Shown here piece after piece: positions 21,819 to 34,070 of a stretch of DNA of 64,000 bases. Source of the stretch: Megalonaias nervosa (Eukaryota; Mollusca; Bivalvia; Unionida; Unionidae); the NCBI GenBank assembly GCA_016617855.1, contig JAECUM010001828.1, positions 96,012 to 160,011 on the forward strand. Direction: 5' to 3'. Both the position numbers and the translations under genes were made by a program. The notes below the pieces were generated by a model. The model had not been told where the DNA came from and did not search any database. It saw only the letters and a list, made by a program, of their open reading frames with translations. The first letter of the stretch is position 1, and each line of letters begins with the position of its first letter.

Positions 21819-21946
21819 TTTTATTCTTAAGAGTGCTTATATTTATTGGCCCTCTCTGATAAATATCTTGCCTGAGTGTTGGCATTTCCTCTCAAAGATT
21901 CCCTGCATAATATATCAACAGTGTAGCTAGAAAATTGTAGGCTTCT

Positions 21947-22066
21947 GTGTCAGAAGTTCTTATTTTTATCAATAGTGTCAGAAGTTCTCATTTTTATCAA
22001 GAGTGTCAGAAGTTCTAATTTTTATCAATTGTGTCAGCACTTCTCATTTTTATCAATAGTGTCAGC
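21947..22066. repeat. Tandem repeat, about 4.3 x 28 bp
   Basis: Copies of 'gtgtcagaagttctcatttt' plus 'tatcaata' start at 21947, 21975, 22003, 22031 and 22059 (partial). Confidence 0.9.
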
Positions 22067-22599
22067 ATGATGTCTTTTGCAGTATCAGCTATAGTGTAAA
22101 CTTAATCATCCCACTTTAATTAAAGCTTTTAGAATGCAACTTATAGAACATTTAACATGCACATATTAAATTCAGTCACTATAATGTACTGGCCATTTAA
22201 TTCTTGGGAATGGAGGCTGTGATTTCCTTTTGAGCTAACATATTTTCTTTTATCTCAAGATAACTGTTATTTTTCTAGATAATCTCATGGATATAATATG
22301 CTTTTATTTTGATATAAATTAGATCAAGATATTTTTCCAGCTACTGACAGATGGAAATTAAGCAAAAATGTATCAGCCCTAGGGCCCCAGAACATTGAAT
22401 TGCTTGTCCCAAATAAAATTGCTGTGTACCTTGGTACATATCACAGTATGTTAAGAAATACTGTGGTATATTGTGGTACAAAATTGTTTTGTGGTACCCA
22501 GCTCTAGCATAGAGTATTATGATATGATGTTTGTCTGTTAGTAATTTTATTTCCACACAATAACTTAATCTGTCCACTTTTCCCAAAATTTGCAGACTT

Positions 22600-22730
22600 T
22601 TTGTATTTGGGTAATGATTTCAGTGTCAAAAGTAAAAATCACATGAGTGGAAGAAGAAAATGGTTTCTGCATAATAACTTAAGTTCACCAACATTTATGA
22701 TTACCTGCCAGTTTGAATGACTTGCACATG
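22600..22730. repeat. Dispersed repeat, family B copy
   Basis: Contains 'gaaaatggtttctgcataat', 'aacttaagttcacc' and 'gacttgcacatgtggtaagg', shared with the arrays at 2820-3180 and 41530-42500. Confidence 0.5.
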
Positions 22731-23010
22731 TGGTAAGGAACCCAAACCAAAATTGCCAGCTCTTCACAAAGTGTTACAGTGCAAGCTAGTATTTACAACC
22801 AGTGGAAAGCCTGGGGGAGTCAAGTCTGGGGAAGTCTACATTGAATCAACTGGCAAGCTTGCATATGTTTTTATTGCCAACTTGCACAAACCACGTAAAA
22901 GATATTGCAGGCTTGTGCAGGCTTAGAGAAGAATTGCTGTATGCTTGCACACTCCTCAATATTGTAATGTAATTGTATTGTCCTAAATTATATAATGAAC
23001 AAGCTTGCGT

Positions 23011-23222
23011 AAGCTTGCATGGACAGACAACAAGATTTCAAAAGCCATAGTCAAATAGAAAATACAAGCTTGCATGGACAGACAAGATTTCAAAAGCCAT
23101 AGTCAAATAGAAAATACAAGCTTGCATGGACAGACAAGATTTCAAAAGCCAAAGTCAAATAGAAAATACAAGCTTGCATGGACAGACAAGATTTCAAAAG
23201 ACAAAGTCAAATAGAAAACACA
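23011..23222. repeat. Tandem repeat, 4 x 52 bp
   Basis: The unit starts 'caagcttgcatggacagaca'. Copies start near 23011 (with a small insertion), 23065, 23117 and 23169 and differ by few bases. Confidence 0.9.
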
Positions 23223-23610
23223 AGTTTGTGCAAGCTGTCATTTACTGCATGTATGTATCATACAAGTGCAAATACCTGCTAAATTTAACAAATTTGCATT
23301 TTGAAAAGTATGTCCAGCCCCACCCCCACCTCCCATCATCTTGACAAGAAATCTTGTCCTTGTTTATCATCAGTTTAATAAGTATGTACTATATGTTCAG
23401 ATCTTATACAAAACTCTCATACACCTCCAATTAAATAACAATTTGTGAAATGATTCTGGGCACATTACACATTAGCCTGCTGCTTTGACTCACCATATTT
23501 TTAAAGAGCTTGCACAATATCATCATTTTTGCTGAAATAGAACAAAAAAGTGACAATAAACATGATAAACATAATTTATTCCACAAGTAATACTTTTCAT
23601 TCAGACATTC

Positions 23611-24422
23611 TGTTATGACTTTATGGTTTTAAACTAAGTAACAGAAAAAAAACAAAAGCAACAAGTTTTGTAAAATTCATCAAATAATTTTTTTCCCTAG
23701 AATACAGAGTGAAAATTTAAAATGAACTTGATGTTGTGAATTAAATCCCAAACAGTCCTAGATGTTTTAGCACAGGTTCAAAAGTATAGAGTGTTCTAAA
23801 TGAATTCCAGTGATGTTGGAATGAATTTCAATCTTAAATGTGCTGCTGTGCCAGTAAAAATGATTGTGCTAATGTGCAACAATCTTCATGTGTCACAATG
23901 ATATAATCTAGAATGTCTTTGAATGAATTAACAATAATTGCAAAATAGTGATTTCATCCTAACATCAATGAGCATTTTGTAATTTTAATGAATTATTTAA
24001 ATAAATAAATCCTCTCAAATTGTAACTGAACACAACTAAAAGACTGGTTCCACTAGACCGATGTTAAAATAGATAAATTAATAATTCTGATGTAAACAAC
24101 CTTATATACCTCCTCACCTCTTCTATTGTGCAATAACCATTTTCTGAAATATTCTGTCATATTAATGGAAATTTAAATCAAATTTGTAAATAAGGTCAGG
24201 TCTATGTACTCAGAGTTTAGCAGCCAGCCTGTCAAAAACTAGATAGTCTATAGAATTGTCAAGGGGATTCAACTAAAATCCAAGAGTAGAAAATTATCTT
24301 AAAGTTTATTCTACACTGATGGACAAAAGTTATCTGTAATATGTTGTTTACAAAATGATCCTTACAATCTACAATCATGGATGAAAATAAAATGTAAATA
24401 AACAATGTAGATATACATAACA
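23611..24422 (-). mobile_element. Solo LTR (minus), same family as 25575-26551
   Basis: Begins TGTTATGACTT and ends ATATACATAACA, the reverse complement of the LTR termini seen at 25575-26551. Internal landmarks match in order: the 'acaagc/tttgtaaaatt' block, 'cctagaatacag', 'ttccagtga' and 'gttgtttac'. Divergent, about 812 bp. Flanks ATTC/ATAC are only a partial target duplication. Confidence 0.65.
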
Positions 24423-25200
24423 ATACACTTCATCAACTATAGCTTCCACCTACCCCTCTCCCCGACAGCTTGTACCAAAACTGCTTTTCAAAACTGAAAC
24501 CAAAGATATATATAATGTACAAAACTTACTCATTTCATTCTTTTATTTACAGTTAAATCATTCTTCAGACTTTCCACTGTTATTGAATTCTAACATGTAT
24601 GTGTTATGTCATTAAGTGTATTTGTCTGTCTCTTTATTATGTTAAAACTCCCATATTGTCCCAAACATAATATTAGATTCCCATAGACCAGCATAGTGAC
24701 ATTTGTAATGTTCAATTCCCATTAGAGTCTATAGAGGGTTAAATGCATTGTTCAATTTCTACATCTCAGTAATGTCCTTGATAACTGCTAAATGTTCCAT
24801 CCCTTGTAAATAGGTTCACCCAAAATTACTTGCCTTATTTGCTCAGTAGATGGAACAAGCTGGCATAACCAGATAACTTAATTCCATGTGAAAACTGATG
24901 GAAACATAAGAGGACCTTGGCTAATCCTAAATTATGATAACATTCACCATAGAAATTGATCAGGCTCCAGATTTTTCAGTTTAAATATCATTACAATGCT
25001 AAATCATGCAGCTTCCACCAATCACTTTTGTTTTATTCACTAAAATTTATTTAATAAAAGATTTAGATTTGAATAATATTGTTATAAATGAAATTATACC
25101 AGCTAATTTATTTCAGGATGTTGAAAAATTTCCAGTTTCAAAATGTGTTCCCTTCAGTGCATGTGTATTTTCACACATACCTTAATTGTCCAAAATTGTG
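24423..25200. other. Gene-free stretch
   Basis: AT-rich; nothing recognised. Confidence 0.4.

Positions 25201-25230
<30 letters not shown>
25201..25230. repeat. (CA)n microsatellite
   Basis: Pure CA repeat of about 30 bp. Confidence 0.95.
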
Positions 25231-25232
<2 letters not shown>

Positions 25233-25574
25233 TACACTGCATTATTGTAGCTTTGATATGTAAGGTCCATCAAAATTGAAAGTTTTATTTAATTTTTTTA
25301 ACTTAAAACATTTATGCCATAACACAATGTTTTTCTCATTAGGGCAGTAATACATGATATTATGAAATATGTTGTGAAGTTCATACCTTTCTTTGTTGGA
25401 CTTGATATATTTTTCACTAAGCCTTAAGCTTGATACTGTGTTTGCACAGTAATCCAGTAACTTGAAGTTCACTTATACTCTATTGATAAAAGAAGTTACC
25501 AGCTAAAAATGACCAGTATGTTACTTACAATTGAAATACAGATGAAGCATGGAATAATAGAATCTACATTGGTG

Positions 25575-26551
25575 TGTTATGTATATGTAATTTAATTACT
25601 TGTGTGTTAGTTTTAAATTTTTTATTTTATTTTTATTTCATTACATGTTATTGTAATAATAACTTTATTCACTGGATTTGACATTTTTTTTGGGAAAATT
25701 CAGTTCAGTTCTGCTTTGACCTGGTAAATAACCAGTATTGCTACATTGTATTTTTAGCTGACCTAGTTCCTGACCTTGATTCAGAACTGGTAAACAACAT
25801 TTTTTTATTTCTTTCCTAGAATGAAAATCATTGGTCGTAATCAAGGTCATACTTGGCTATAATTCAGCTTTGTTTTAAACAACTCTTTTAAAAAATTTGT
25901 TTATTATTGAATCTTATAGTAAGATTCGTTAGGTAGAACCGAATTTGTCCATGGCAGATGTGATAATTGACATGTGATGTTACTATGACTCTTGAAAGTA
26001 AGTGATCACGTGACCCTATCACATGGTCCATTCTGCGTTGTAAGTGGAGTTAAAGTGACATTTTATAGTGATTTAATTCAGTCATAATTCTTACCTTTGG
26101 GCTCAAAGGTATTATTTTGTTGTTGCTAGTTTGAATTGAGTTTTATTTAAAATAATTTATTTTCCCTGGAGGCTTTATCAAGTGCTTATTGGAATTCTTG
26201 CACAAAGACATTTATTGGAAATTATTCGGAATTCTAAAGCCAGAATATTAATTTTAGTGATTCAACAAGGAACTGTTGACATGACAACACTAAACCGGTT
26301 ATAGAAGACGTCATTGCCTTCCATCTTGGAACTTCATCGGGATTCAAACTTTGATTCATTTAGAACTTTTTAGTGATAGGACTTATATCATTAATTCTAG
26401 GATTAATTTTGGACCAGATCCACAAACCATAAGTCCTTTTTCATATTTTTACCTTGTTTTCTAGGGAAATAAATTATTTTGTTAAATTTTACAAAGCTTG
26501 TTGGCTTCACTCTTTTCTTTGTTACTTTTGAACGAGCCTAGACACATAACA
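25575..26551 (+). repeat. 5' LTR, 977 bp
   Basis: Short inverted termini TGTTATGT / ACATAACA bound the repeat, and the last 200 bp recur at 28971-29177. Related copies occur antisense at 23611, 35348, 39559 (poor), 52605 and 57014. Confidence 0.8.
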
Positions 26552-26582
26552 AAGAAAATTTGGGGCGCTCGTCCTTGGGATA
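26552..26582 (+). other. Primer-binding-site region
   Basis: Directly after the LTR comes TTTGGGGCGCTCGTCC, of the type found at LTR-retroelement primer-binding sites (TGG near the LTR end). The tRNA was not determined. Confidence 0.5.
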
Positions 26583-26718
26583 TATGAATTTTGGCTAAAA
26601 TATTTCAGAAAATTATTTTCTGAAATTTAAATTCCCCTAGTTTTCAGAATATTTAAAATCCCAAGTACTGTTTCATATTTTGTTTGAAATTTTTAGTGCA
26701 TCAACAGGCTTTTTCACA

Positions 26719-27072
26719 ATGTCATCAAAAGTGGAGACCTTTCTTTCAAATCCTACTCAGGAGTAGTTGGATTGTTTGAAAAAAAATGAATTGCTTGAAC
26801 TTGCCAGAAAATATAATCTTTTTGAGGCAAAAACTTCCTTGATGAAGCAAGAAATAAAAAACATTTTGATCCAGTATTTGGTAGAGAAGAATGTTTAGGA
26901 TAAAAGTGTTTTGGTTTCGATCAGTAAGTCTGTATCAGACTCTGACATAAAGTAAAGGAATTAAAATTAAAATACAAGATAGAATTAGAGTTAAGGAAGC
27001 TGGAGCTTCAGAAAGAGGAGAAACAAATGCAGTTGCATTTGGAAAAGGAGAAGAAACAAATACAGTTGGAAT
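26719..27072 (+). pseudogene. Gag N-terminal relic
   Basis: ATG 26719 opens a frame reading MSSKVETFLSNPTQE, then after an in-frame TAG LDCLKKNELLELARKYNLFE and QEIKNILIQYLVEKNV, then more stops. A helical SAP-like N-terminus followed by a Lys/Glu-rich coiled coil is common in Gypsy-type Gag of invertebrates. Several nonsense codons and an abrupt loss of homology after about 27072 make it a relic. Confidence 0.6.
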
Positions 27073-27247
27073 GGCGCTTGTACTTAATTCAGCCTTGTGC
27101 TAAAAATAAACCATATTGTCATTGCCCCGGCTGCAGCCATATTGTTTTCGGACAAAGCCGCTAGCGACGCGTAGTAACACCGATGCTGGCAGCATTTTGA
27201 AATTTATCAATAAGCTATATATTCTTCTGGAAAAGTAATTATTTAAT

Positions 27248-27510
27248 ATGGTGACCTCTAAGCATTGTTGCTATGGTTCATGTACAAGTGATTCTAGATA
27301 CCAGTAAGATGGTGTTTTGTTCACTGGATTTGGAAACGGTTTTCCAGTGCCTGACAAGGAGAGAGAAAGGTGTATGTGATGGGTACACCATTGCCGCAGA
27401 CATGATTTCACCATTAACAAAATGTGAGGACAGATACATATATATGTGGTTTGCACTTTGTTGGTGGAAATGGACCCACCAAGGAGCATCCAGACCCAAT
27501 TAAATTGGGA
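27248..27510 (+). pseudogene. THAP-type zinc-finger relic inside the LTR element
   Basis: ATG 27248 begins MVTSKHCCYGSCTSDSRY, carrying the paired Cys of a C2CH THAP finger near the N-terminus. A W-rich middle (degraded by TAA and TGA codons) and, in another frame (27424 on), ICGLHFVGGNGPTKEHPDP follow, which supplies the C-x2-H pair and the conserved tail. Order and spacing fit one THAP domain of about 85 residues. At least two stops and one frameshift kill it. It could be from a THAP transposon or a host gene; its 5' flank (27100-27247) is GC-richer than its surroundings. Confidence 0.7.
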
Positions 27511-27624
27511 GTCATAGTACATATTTTTTCTTTTCTTTCTGTCTCTGTAATTTCTCCAACAGAGGTTGTATCATTAGAGGAATCAGCACAGTTTCTTAAG
27601 TCAAACAACCTGGATACCATCAAT

Positions 27625-27626
<2 letters not shown>

Positions 27627-27702
<76 letters not shown>

Positions 27703-27712
27703 AATAATAAAT
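27627..27712. repeat. (AAT)n microsatellite
   Basis: Nearly pure AAT repeat with two ACT interruptions. Smaller AAT tracts lie at about 28186-28210, 28313-28342 and 28456-28473. Confidence 0.95.
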
Positions 27713-28249
27713 TAATTTATTAGTTAATTAAAACAACTACAACTAAGCTTATAACTCAACAATGCAATAGTAGAAAGGGGAAGGGTGTACATCTATTTTT
27801 GTTTAAAAAATATCAAGATAATATATGTTATGATGCATTAATATTTAAATGTTACCTTTTTTTTACAAATTATTATGAGAAATATTGACTTGTTAGAAAA
27901 AGCAAACATTTGGTTCAGCAGTCATTGGCTAGAATAAAATGTGAAGACACAAATGTTATTTTTAACTTTACAAAGTTTGACCACACTTGACAGTTTTACC
28001 ACGCACAGAATACATGTACTTACAAATTTATGGAATACCAAGAACAGTATCAGTGTTAATAAACTGAGTGCTATTTATTCTTTTCATCATGAACGATATC
28101 ATTTATTTTTCTTGTATACTTTTTATTGTTCACATGCATCAGAAGAGAAAGCCACCGTCTTGGACTCTGTCAACAACAACAACAACAATAATAATAATAA
28201 TAATAATAATTAGAAGAATAACAGTAACAAAAATAATCATTAACACATA

Positions 28250-28313
28250 TAACAGTAACTTTTATTACTTACATACCCATGCAATTATGACAAAGTTACT
28301 GGGATTATTTGCG

Positions 28314-28344
<31 letters not shown>

Positions 28345-28476
28345 TGTTAAAATGAGTTGAAGATTAACTATAGCAAAAATCCCACCAGATAACAGTAACT
28401 TTTATTACTTATATATCCATTCAATTATGACAAAATTACCAGGATGATTTGAGATAATAATAATAATAATAATAAG
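28250..28476. repeat. Direct duplication, two copies of about 90 bp with AAT tails
   Basis: 'aacagtaacttttattactt' opens both copies (28250 and 28394) and each ends in an (AAT)n tract. Confidence 0.8.
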
Positions 28477-28970
28477 AAATACTGAAAGGATAATATAAGC
28501 ACTAGAACAATAACAACAATAATAACAACAAAAATAATAAATTGCACTTGTAAATTTGAATATCAACATAATGGTGGGTGTTATGGGGTGCCTTATTGTT
28601 TCAAATGGTACAAAACCATACAAGAATGTACAGTTACAAATCAAACACATGTCAAAGTGACTTCTGGTTTGCATGATTAATGTATACATAAAACATGATG
28701 CAGATAGGGAAAAAAAATCAACATTTCTGTTATTTACAACACATTGCATACAGAAGAGTATTTAAAATTCAAGATACAAAATGCACAATCCAAGAAACGA
28801 TCATAGTCCAGAAAACATAAATAAACTAGGTCCCAACAAGTATAGTATTTGTTTTGACGCACCTTTTAAGCAGTATACTTCTTTTTCCATTTTTGGGCAG
28901 GCCTTTACATTCTAACCATCACTGTAACTGAATATTGGAATGCTCATCTATATTCGGATGAACAAATTTA

Positions 28971-29177
28971 CAAACTTTGATTCATTTAGAACTTTTTAGT
29001 GATAGGACTTATATTATTAATTCTAGGATTGCATTTGGATTAGATTCACAAACCATAAATCCTTTTTCATATTTCTACCTTGTTTTCTAGGGAAATAAAT
29101 TATTTTGTTAAATTTTACAAAGCTTGTTGGCTTCACTCTTTTCTTTGTTACTTTTGAATGAGCCTAGACATGTAACA
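28971..29177 (+). repeat. Truncated 3' LTR
   Basis: Matches 26345-26551 with about 10 substitutions, ending ATGTAACA and followed by target copy GGTG. Confidence 0.85.
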
Positions 29178-29181
29178 GGTG

Positions 29182-29958
29182 TTTGTACCAAGACAATGAA
29201 ATCCCAGTCAGCGGGTTACATTATTAGTCTCCCCACAACGCTATGCCAAGTGGTGAGACAAATAATATAACCAGCCCATGACTGATTTCCTTGTTTTGGT
29301 ACAAACACTGACATAGATTATTTTTTCTCATCCAGTTTTGCCATTCAAATTAAAGTAACTCTGTACTTTTGCAACATAGCAGATTCAACACACACACTGT
29401 GTTTTATGGCCTCTCACTTTTTGTATAGTTTGTCAGGTCTTATACTGTCTTATGAAAATCTGAATAATTAGGTATAGTAAGTAGAATCTAGCTATGTAAC
29501 ACTCTTAGATAAAGAAAAGAAACAAGAAAAAAAGTTACAATTGTTATGTCTTTTATTGCACCATGGGTGTCTCAAACCACATGCTGTTGTTTGTAAGCAC
29601 CATGCATTTATGTGAATATGCTAATGAAGGTAGTGAGGTGACCTCTTGACCCTCAGTACACAAGGTCTACGCATGAGAAAATAGAAAGAAACATTTAATA
29701 CTATTACTGTATTATCACATTTCATTGATGGATGTCATATGAAAATAACATAAGTAATTAATGTATTTTATAAGGATAATTTTTAACTTTCATCAGTTCT
29801 AATCTGGAAAAAAGTTCAGTGGTAGTCAGAAGTACGATACAATACTGGGACCAGCGTATTCAGCCCTAGTGAAGAGTGTAGAGACTGTAATATGATTTAT
29901 ATGTGCCAGACATTTTATGGAGAATTAGAGATATGTCTTACTATCATATATAACTCAC
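29182..29958. other. Gene-free stretch
   Basis: AT-rich sequence between the LTR element and the minus-strand exon; nothing recognised. Confidence 0.4.
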
Positions 29959-30199
29959 CTTTTCTGTGGAAAAGGCAAAACTGTGAGTGAGATACTGGTG
30001 TTGTAATTGATAAAACCACCATGCATAAATGACACCACAAATACGATACTGAGCTGAAGAATGTGAGGAGAGTTCTAATTCATGATTTTCTTGGAAATTT
30101 ATATTTTCTGTCTTGGAAATATGGCAGATGTTGCCATTAATAGTACACTGATAACCTTTTGCAATAGCTTGTGGACTGATGAATGAACCACTTACGCTG
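29959..30199 (-). CDS. Internal exon of an unidentified host gene (minus strand)
   Basis: 241-nt minus-strand exon with acceptor ..CTCCTGCACTTAG and a strong donor GTGAGT (29958-29953). It enters in phase 2 and leaves in phase 0, and stays open for 80 codons. The reading alternates hydrophobic and polar residues (SSHSSAQYRICGVIYAWW) with several Cys and aromatic residues, suggesting a beta-rich domain. I do not recognise the protein. The other two frames contain stops. Likely part of the same gene as the exons at 40263-44819, although at least one connecting exon (phase 1 to 2) was not found. Confidence 0.6.
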
Positions 30200-30272
30200 C
30201 TAAGTGCAGGAGTTTTCATTTGCAAATGTATTATTATATTTCATTAATATGTGGTAGATTTGTATTTGACAA

Positions 30273-30309
<37 letters not shown>

Positions 30310-31589
30310 GACTTCATTTGAAGAGGGTAACACAGTTAGCGGAAGAACTAATCTGCTTTGAGACCCTCTTACAAAGGAACTTATTTATATACAAATGCAA
30401 ACATATACACATACATGCATTCATATACATTGCATCATGTACACATATATACAGCATGTTCACATATTGAACCCACATGGTCAATATACATGCAGTATGC
30501 AATTAGTGACAAATAAATGGGTAGCATATTTAATGATGTCCAGAGACATTCGTAAATACAAATAACATTGTGTTCATTCTCATTTTAACTACATCTTTGA
30601 AGCCACTTGATATAATGAGTTTGGAAGAAGTACATAGAGAGGAAGTTTCTAATCTCAACTGGAATATTATTCCAAAGCAAAGTTCCAGAGTTTTGAAAAA
30701 AAAATTTTGAATAATACCTTATTTGGTTTGGAAATTTTATAGTTTTTGGTAGACATGGATCACAGGTACCGAGTATTAGTAAGTAGCCCATACTGGAATA
30801 ATTATTTTAATTATTCAGGAGCACTATTATTGGATATTCTGTACATTGATTTGGCCTTTCTCATCTGGATTCAGTTTTTAGTTGGTAATAGTTTTTAGCT
30901 TACCAGCTAAGTTTTCCTTACTTTTCTTTTTTGATTGATATTAAACTCAATGCTCTTTTATGAAGACATGCTAGCTTTGCTACATTTTTATCATTTGAAT
31001 TACCCATACTGTATTACAGTAATCTAAATAGGGTTGTATGTAACTGTTATGAAATAGTTTCCTGTGACTTTATGGGAGAAAACATCTTATCCTACTGAGA
31101 AGCCATACAGCATTAACTTTTTTTACTAATATATTTTCTATGCTATGTCCATGATAGATTATTATCTACAGAAACTCCATGTAGTCTTACATGACAGACC
31201 ATTTGCAAATTTAGATCCTTCCATGTTAGACATAATTCATCATTATCAAGATTTGTTCTTTCTTAACATGTTGAAATAAGTAATATTTTAGTTTTAACAG
31301 TATTAGCTACCATGACTTTGCATATGCATCAGTTTGTTTAGGGCATCCTGTAAAGAAATTTCCATTTCCTTTTGTATTGTCTTCATATAAAACTGTATAT
31401 GAAACTGAGTTAACCAGTATAAGTGGTAGGTCATTAATAAATAATATAAACAGTAATGGACCTAAAACTCAGTCTTGTTGGACTCCATATATAATTGTTC
31501 AGGTTCAGACAGAACATTATTTATATAAACATGTTGTGTTCTCTCGCTTAAGTATGAAGTAAACCATCTAACTGTGCTTCATCACATTG

Positions 31590-31853
31590 TTAAATTTTCA
31601 GTTTACTCAAAAGGATTTCATGATCCACCATGTCAAAAGCTTTCCTGAAACCTACAAATACAGATCCTATTATTCTACCTTGGTCAAGTGCTTGAAGCCA
31701 TTTATCAGTTAGGGAGATCAAGGCAGTCTCACATGAATGTTTCTGACTAAAGCCTGATTGGTTAGGGTGTAACAGCAAGCTTTGGGTTAAATATGATGTG
31801 AATGAGTCATGGAATCGTTTTTCAATCCATTTTGACAAGTTTGTTTGTATCAA
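31590..31853 (-). pseudogene. Reverse transcriptase fragment of the LINE
   Basis: 87-codon open frame with the RT segment running from YLTQSLLLHPNQSGF to the motif-A region AFDMVDHEILL. In intact elements the catalytic Asp lies in a 'DLRKAFD'-type motif, and here the first Asp is replaced (VGFRKAFD). The YADD-type motif is not in this open piece. Confidence 0.75.
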
Positions 31854-31890
31854 AATTGGGCAGTAGTTATCTGCATCTTCCTTAGAATCT

Positions 31891-31956
31891 GATTAATGAA
31901 TAGGCATTACTTGATTAATGAATAGGTATTACTTGATTAATGAATAGGCATTACTT
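31891..31956. repeat. Tandem repeat, 3 x 22 bp, in the LINE
   Basis: 'gattaatgaataggcattac' plus 'tt' repeats at 31891, 31913 and 31935 with one substitution. Confidence 0.9.
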
Positions 31957-32900
31957 TTGAAGTTTTCCATATGTTGGGGACAGATGAGGTTGCAATACCA
32001 ATACTGACTGAATGTTGTTCTATCTGAAATAGCAGAGACAGATAATTTTATGAGGCATGGACCAATCTGATCAAGTCCTGTAGCTTTCTTGGTATCAAGT
32101 TCATTGAGACATTTTTTAAGAAAGTTTTATTATACTGGTGGGGTAGAGAAATACTGTGGTAATGTTGATGAAAAAAGTCATTGAAAACATTTGCAATGTC
32201 AGTGTCATCAGTGGTAATGGTGTCATTTATCAGAAGTGTGTGAATTTTATTGGTCTGATCTTCATATGTTCTCCCAATGAGTTAATTGAAATCTTTCCAA
32301 ATGTAATCTGAGTTGCTCTGTTTGTTTTCAAGCAGTGCTTGATAATAACTCTTTTATAGCTTTTTTAATTGTACTTGATATTTTATTTCTCCATACTTTA
32401 TGTCATGCATGGTTTATCATAGCCTTGAATTGTTCTTGTGCTTTCATGCCATCAAAGGTTTCACTTGTATGCCAGTTACATTGGATTTCATATTACTCGA
32501 TGTATTTTCAGTGCTGCATGTTTAGAGACTACATCCATAAAAGAGTCCACACCCTCAGAGCTTCATCTATATCATCCAAATTTTTCATTATATTCCATGG
32601 TACTTTATTTAGGTAATCCAAAAATTGTTCTTCATTAAAATTTTTGAATGATCTGTAAGTGATAGTGTTTGTGTGTATTTTTCTTATTTGTCATGCATTT
32701 TACCATGCTTGTGAGAAAAGTAGTAGTGGTGACTAAGACGTATATATTTAGAACATTAACATGTGCCACATTGACGGTGGTTTGAAGAAAGCAGGTTTGA
32801 AATAACACACTTCTGGTTGTTGCCAAATTTGCAGTAGTTGTTGAGAGGGTTTGGAATTTTGTAGCTAGTGATGTATATAGCCTGTACATCAGGAACAATA

Positions 32901-34070
32901 TTTTCGGTTAGCTTCTAGCATAAATATTTTCTAATGATTGAGTTTATGTTATATGTTTAGAAGTCATCTTCGGCAAGTTTTTTCAAAGCCTTTTTTTGTT
33001 AAGGTACTCAGTTTTCATGTCCCAACTGTCCATAAAAATATATTTCTCATTTGGCCCAGGTGCATCTACATGGGTTACATGGGCAAGGTAGAATGTATGG
33101 TCACATCAAAAAAAGTCACTGTGATGTTGTTCTTATGACATTTGTAGATACAGGATTCCTATTTGGAAATGTGGGGTTAGTGTACATTCTTGGTTTTTCA
33201 TTTTTGGTGATTTTACCTTCTCCCCTGTACTTGTCTTAGTCTGTCTCTTGTTAAAATTTCATATATTCTAAATTTTGTTCACAATCTTGTTTTCAGTAGA
33301 TATCACTGCACTTGATATGTCTGTGTTCTTCACTCCCTTCACATACCCCAAAGTGCATATTTCTAAACCATAAAGTTTCTAATAAAGTTGATGGTGTCTT
33401 ATGACCCGACAGCAACAATTCAAACAGTTTATTCCTTTGAAAAGTATTAATGGCCTTTTTGAGTAGCATTGCATGCTTTCATTCATAAGCTCTAATATAT
33501 ACCTCAATTTTCATGTATGTGTGTCTGTCTCAAGATTTTTTGTATGGTGTGTTATCAAAGTTGGAAAGACCTTAAGTTGCTTTATGAGTAAAAACTTGTT
33601 CTGTTATATATCTCTTGTTTTTTGTTTGAGTTTTTGATTTTATAACAGTTCCCACAGGCACAGCAGAAACAAGTTTTTTTTTTTCCCTTGAAAAGTAATT
33701 TCTAGCACTGGACACCATGACTGAGAAAGATAAACTGAAATGAGAAAAATAAGGTTAGCAAATTAGCTAGAGTTTCCTGCCTCATAGGTTAGAATAATTT
33801 GTTTTTGCTTACCAGTATACAGTACTTATAAAGAATGAAATTTCACCTCATTATGTATGCAAAGTAAAATTAACTTAGACATGACCTATAAGTCAAGCAT
33901 ATTTCATATATTAGTCAGAATAAACCTTCCAATGCTACACATAGACTAACACTTGAGTTACAGTCATACTAATGCCATAAAAATTTGCTTTAAGTTTAAA
34001 TTCCTTTGTTGAAGAGCTGAGCAAAACAAGCAACTTAGTTTTGATCAAATTCATTGAAAATGCATTTCAG
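32901..34070. other. Gene-free stretch upstream of the first Ig exon found
   Basis: No convincing exon in either strand. A 5' exon of the receptor may lie further upstream. Confidence 0.4.

Larger units (their letters stand above)
25575..29177 (+). mobile_element. Rearranged Gypsy-like LTR retrotransposon with 4-bp target duplication
   Basis: A complete left LTR (25575-26551, TGTTATGT...ACATAACA) is followed by a primer-binding-site-like segment and a gag relic. At the right is a 5'-truncated second LTR (28971-29177). GGTG precedes the element (25571-25574) and follows it (29178-29181), so both ends derive from one insertion. Most of gag-pol and the first three quarters of the right LTR are gone. 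In their place lie a THAP-domain relic, AAT microsatellites and a short duplication. A solo copy at 57014 also shows a 4-bp duplication (TAAT), which supports the family's target length. Confidence 0.75.
30277..32900 (-). mobile_element. Non-LTR retrotransposon (LINE), 5'-truncated
   Basis: Read on the minus strand, the element ends at its 3' side in an (ATT)n tail (30277-30309 on the given strand). Upstream of the tail come a 3' UTR, the RT C-terminal signature (LLWNNIPVEIRNF, about 30640-30680) and RT core motifs at 31590-31853 (HPNQSGFSQKHSCETALISL; GFRKAFDMVDHEILLSKL). Further 5', around 32050-32400, fragments such as KATGLDQIGP mark the RT N-terminal region. Stops and indels occur throughout. 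RT motifs suggest the Jockey/CR1 side of the LINE tree. No endonuclease domain was clearly seen. Confidence 0.8.

Noticed and set aside
23011..23222. CRISPR-like array
   Set aside because: Units abut directly with no unique spacers, and the genome is eukaryotic; the same holds for the arrays at 5269, 55491 and 62467.
25423..25480. Minus-strand exon near a good acceptor (cttcttttatcaatag)
   Set aside because: Several acceptor/donor pairings are possible in different frames and none connects uniquely to its neighbours.
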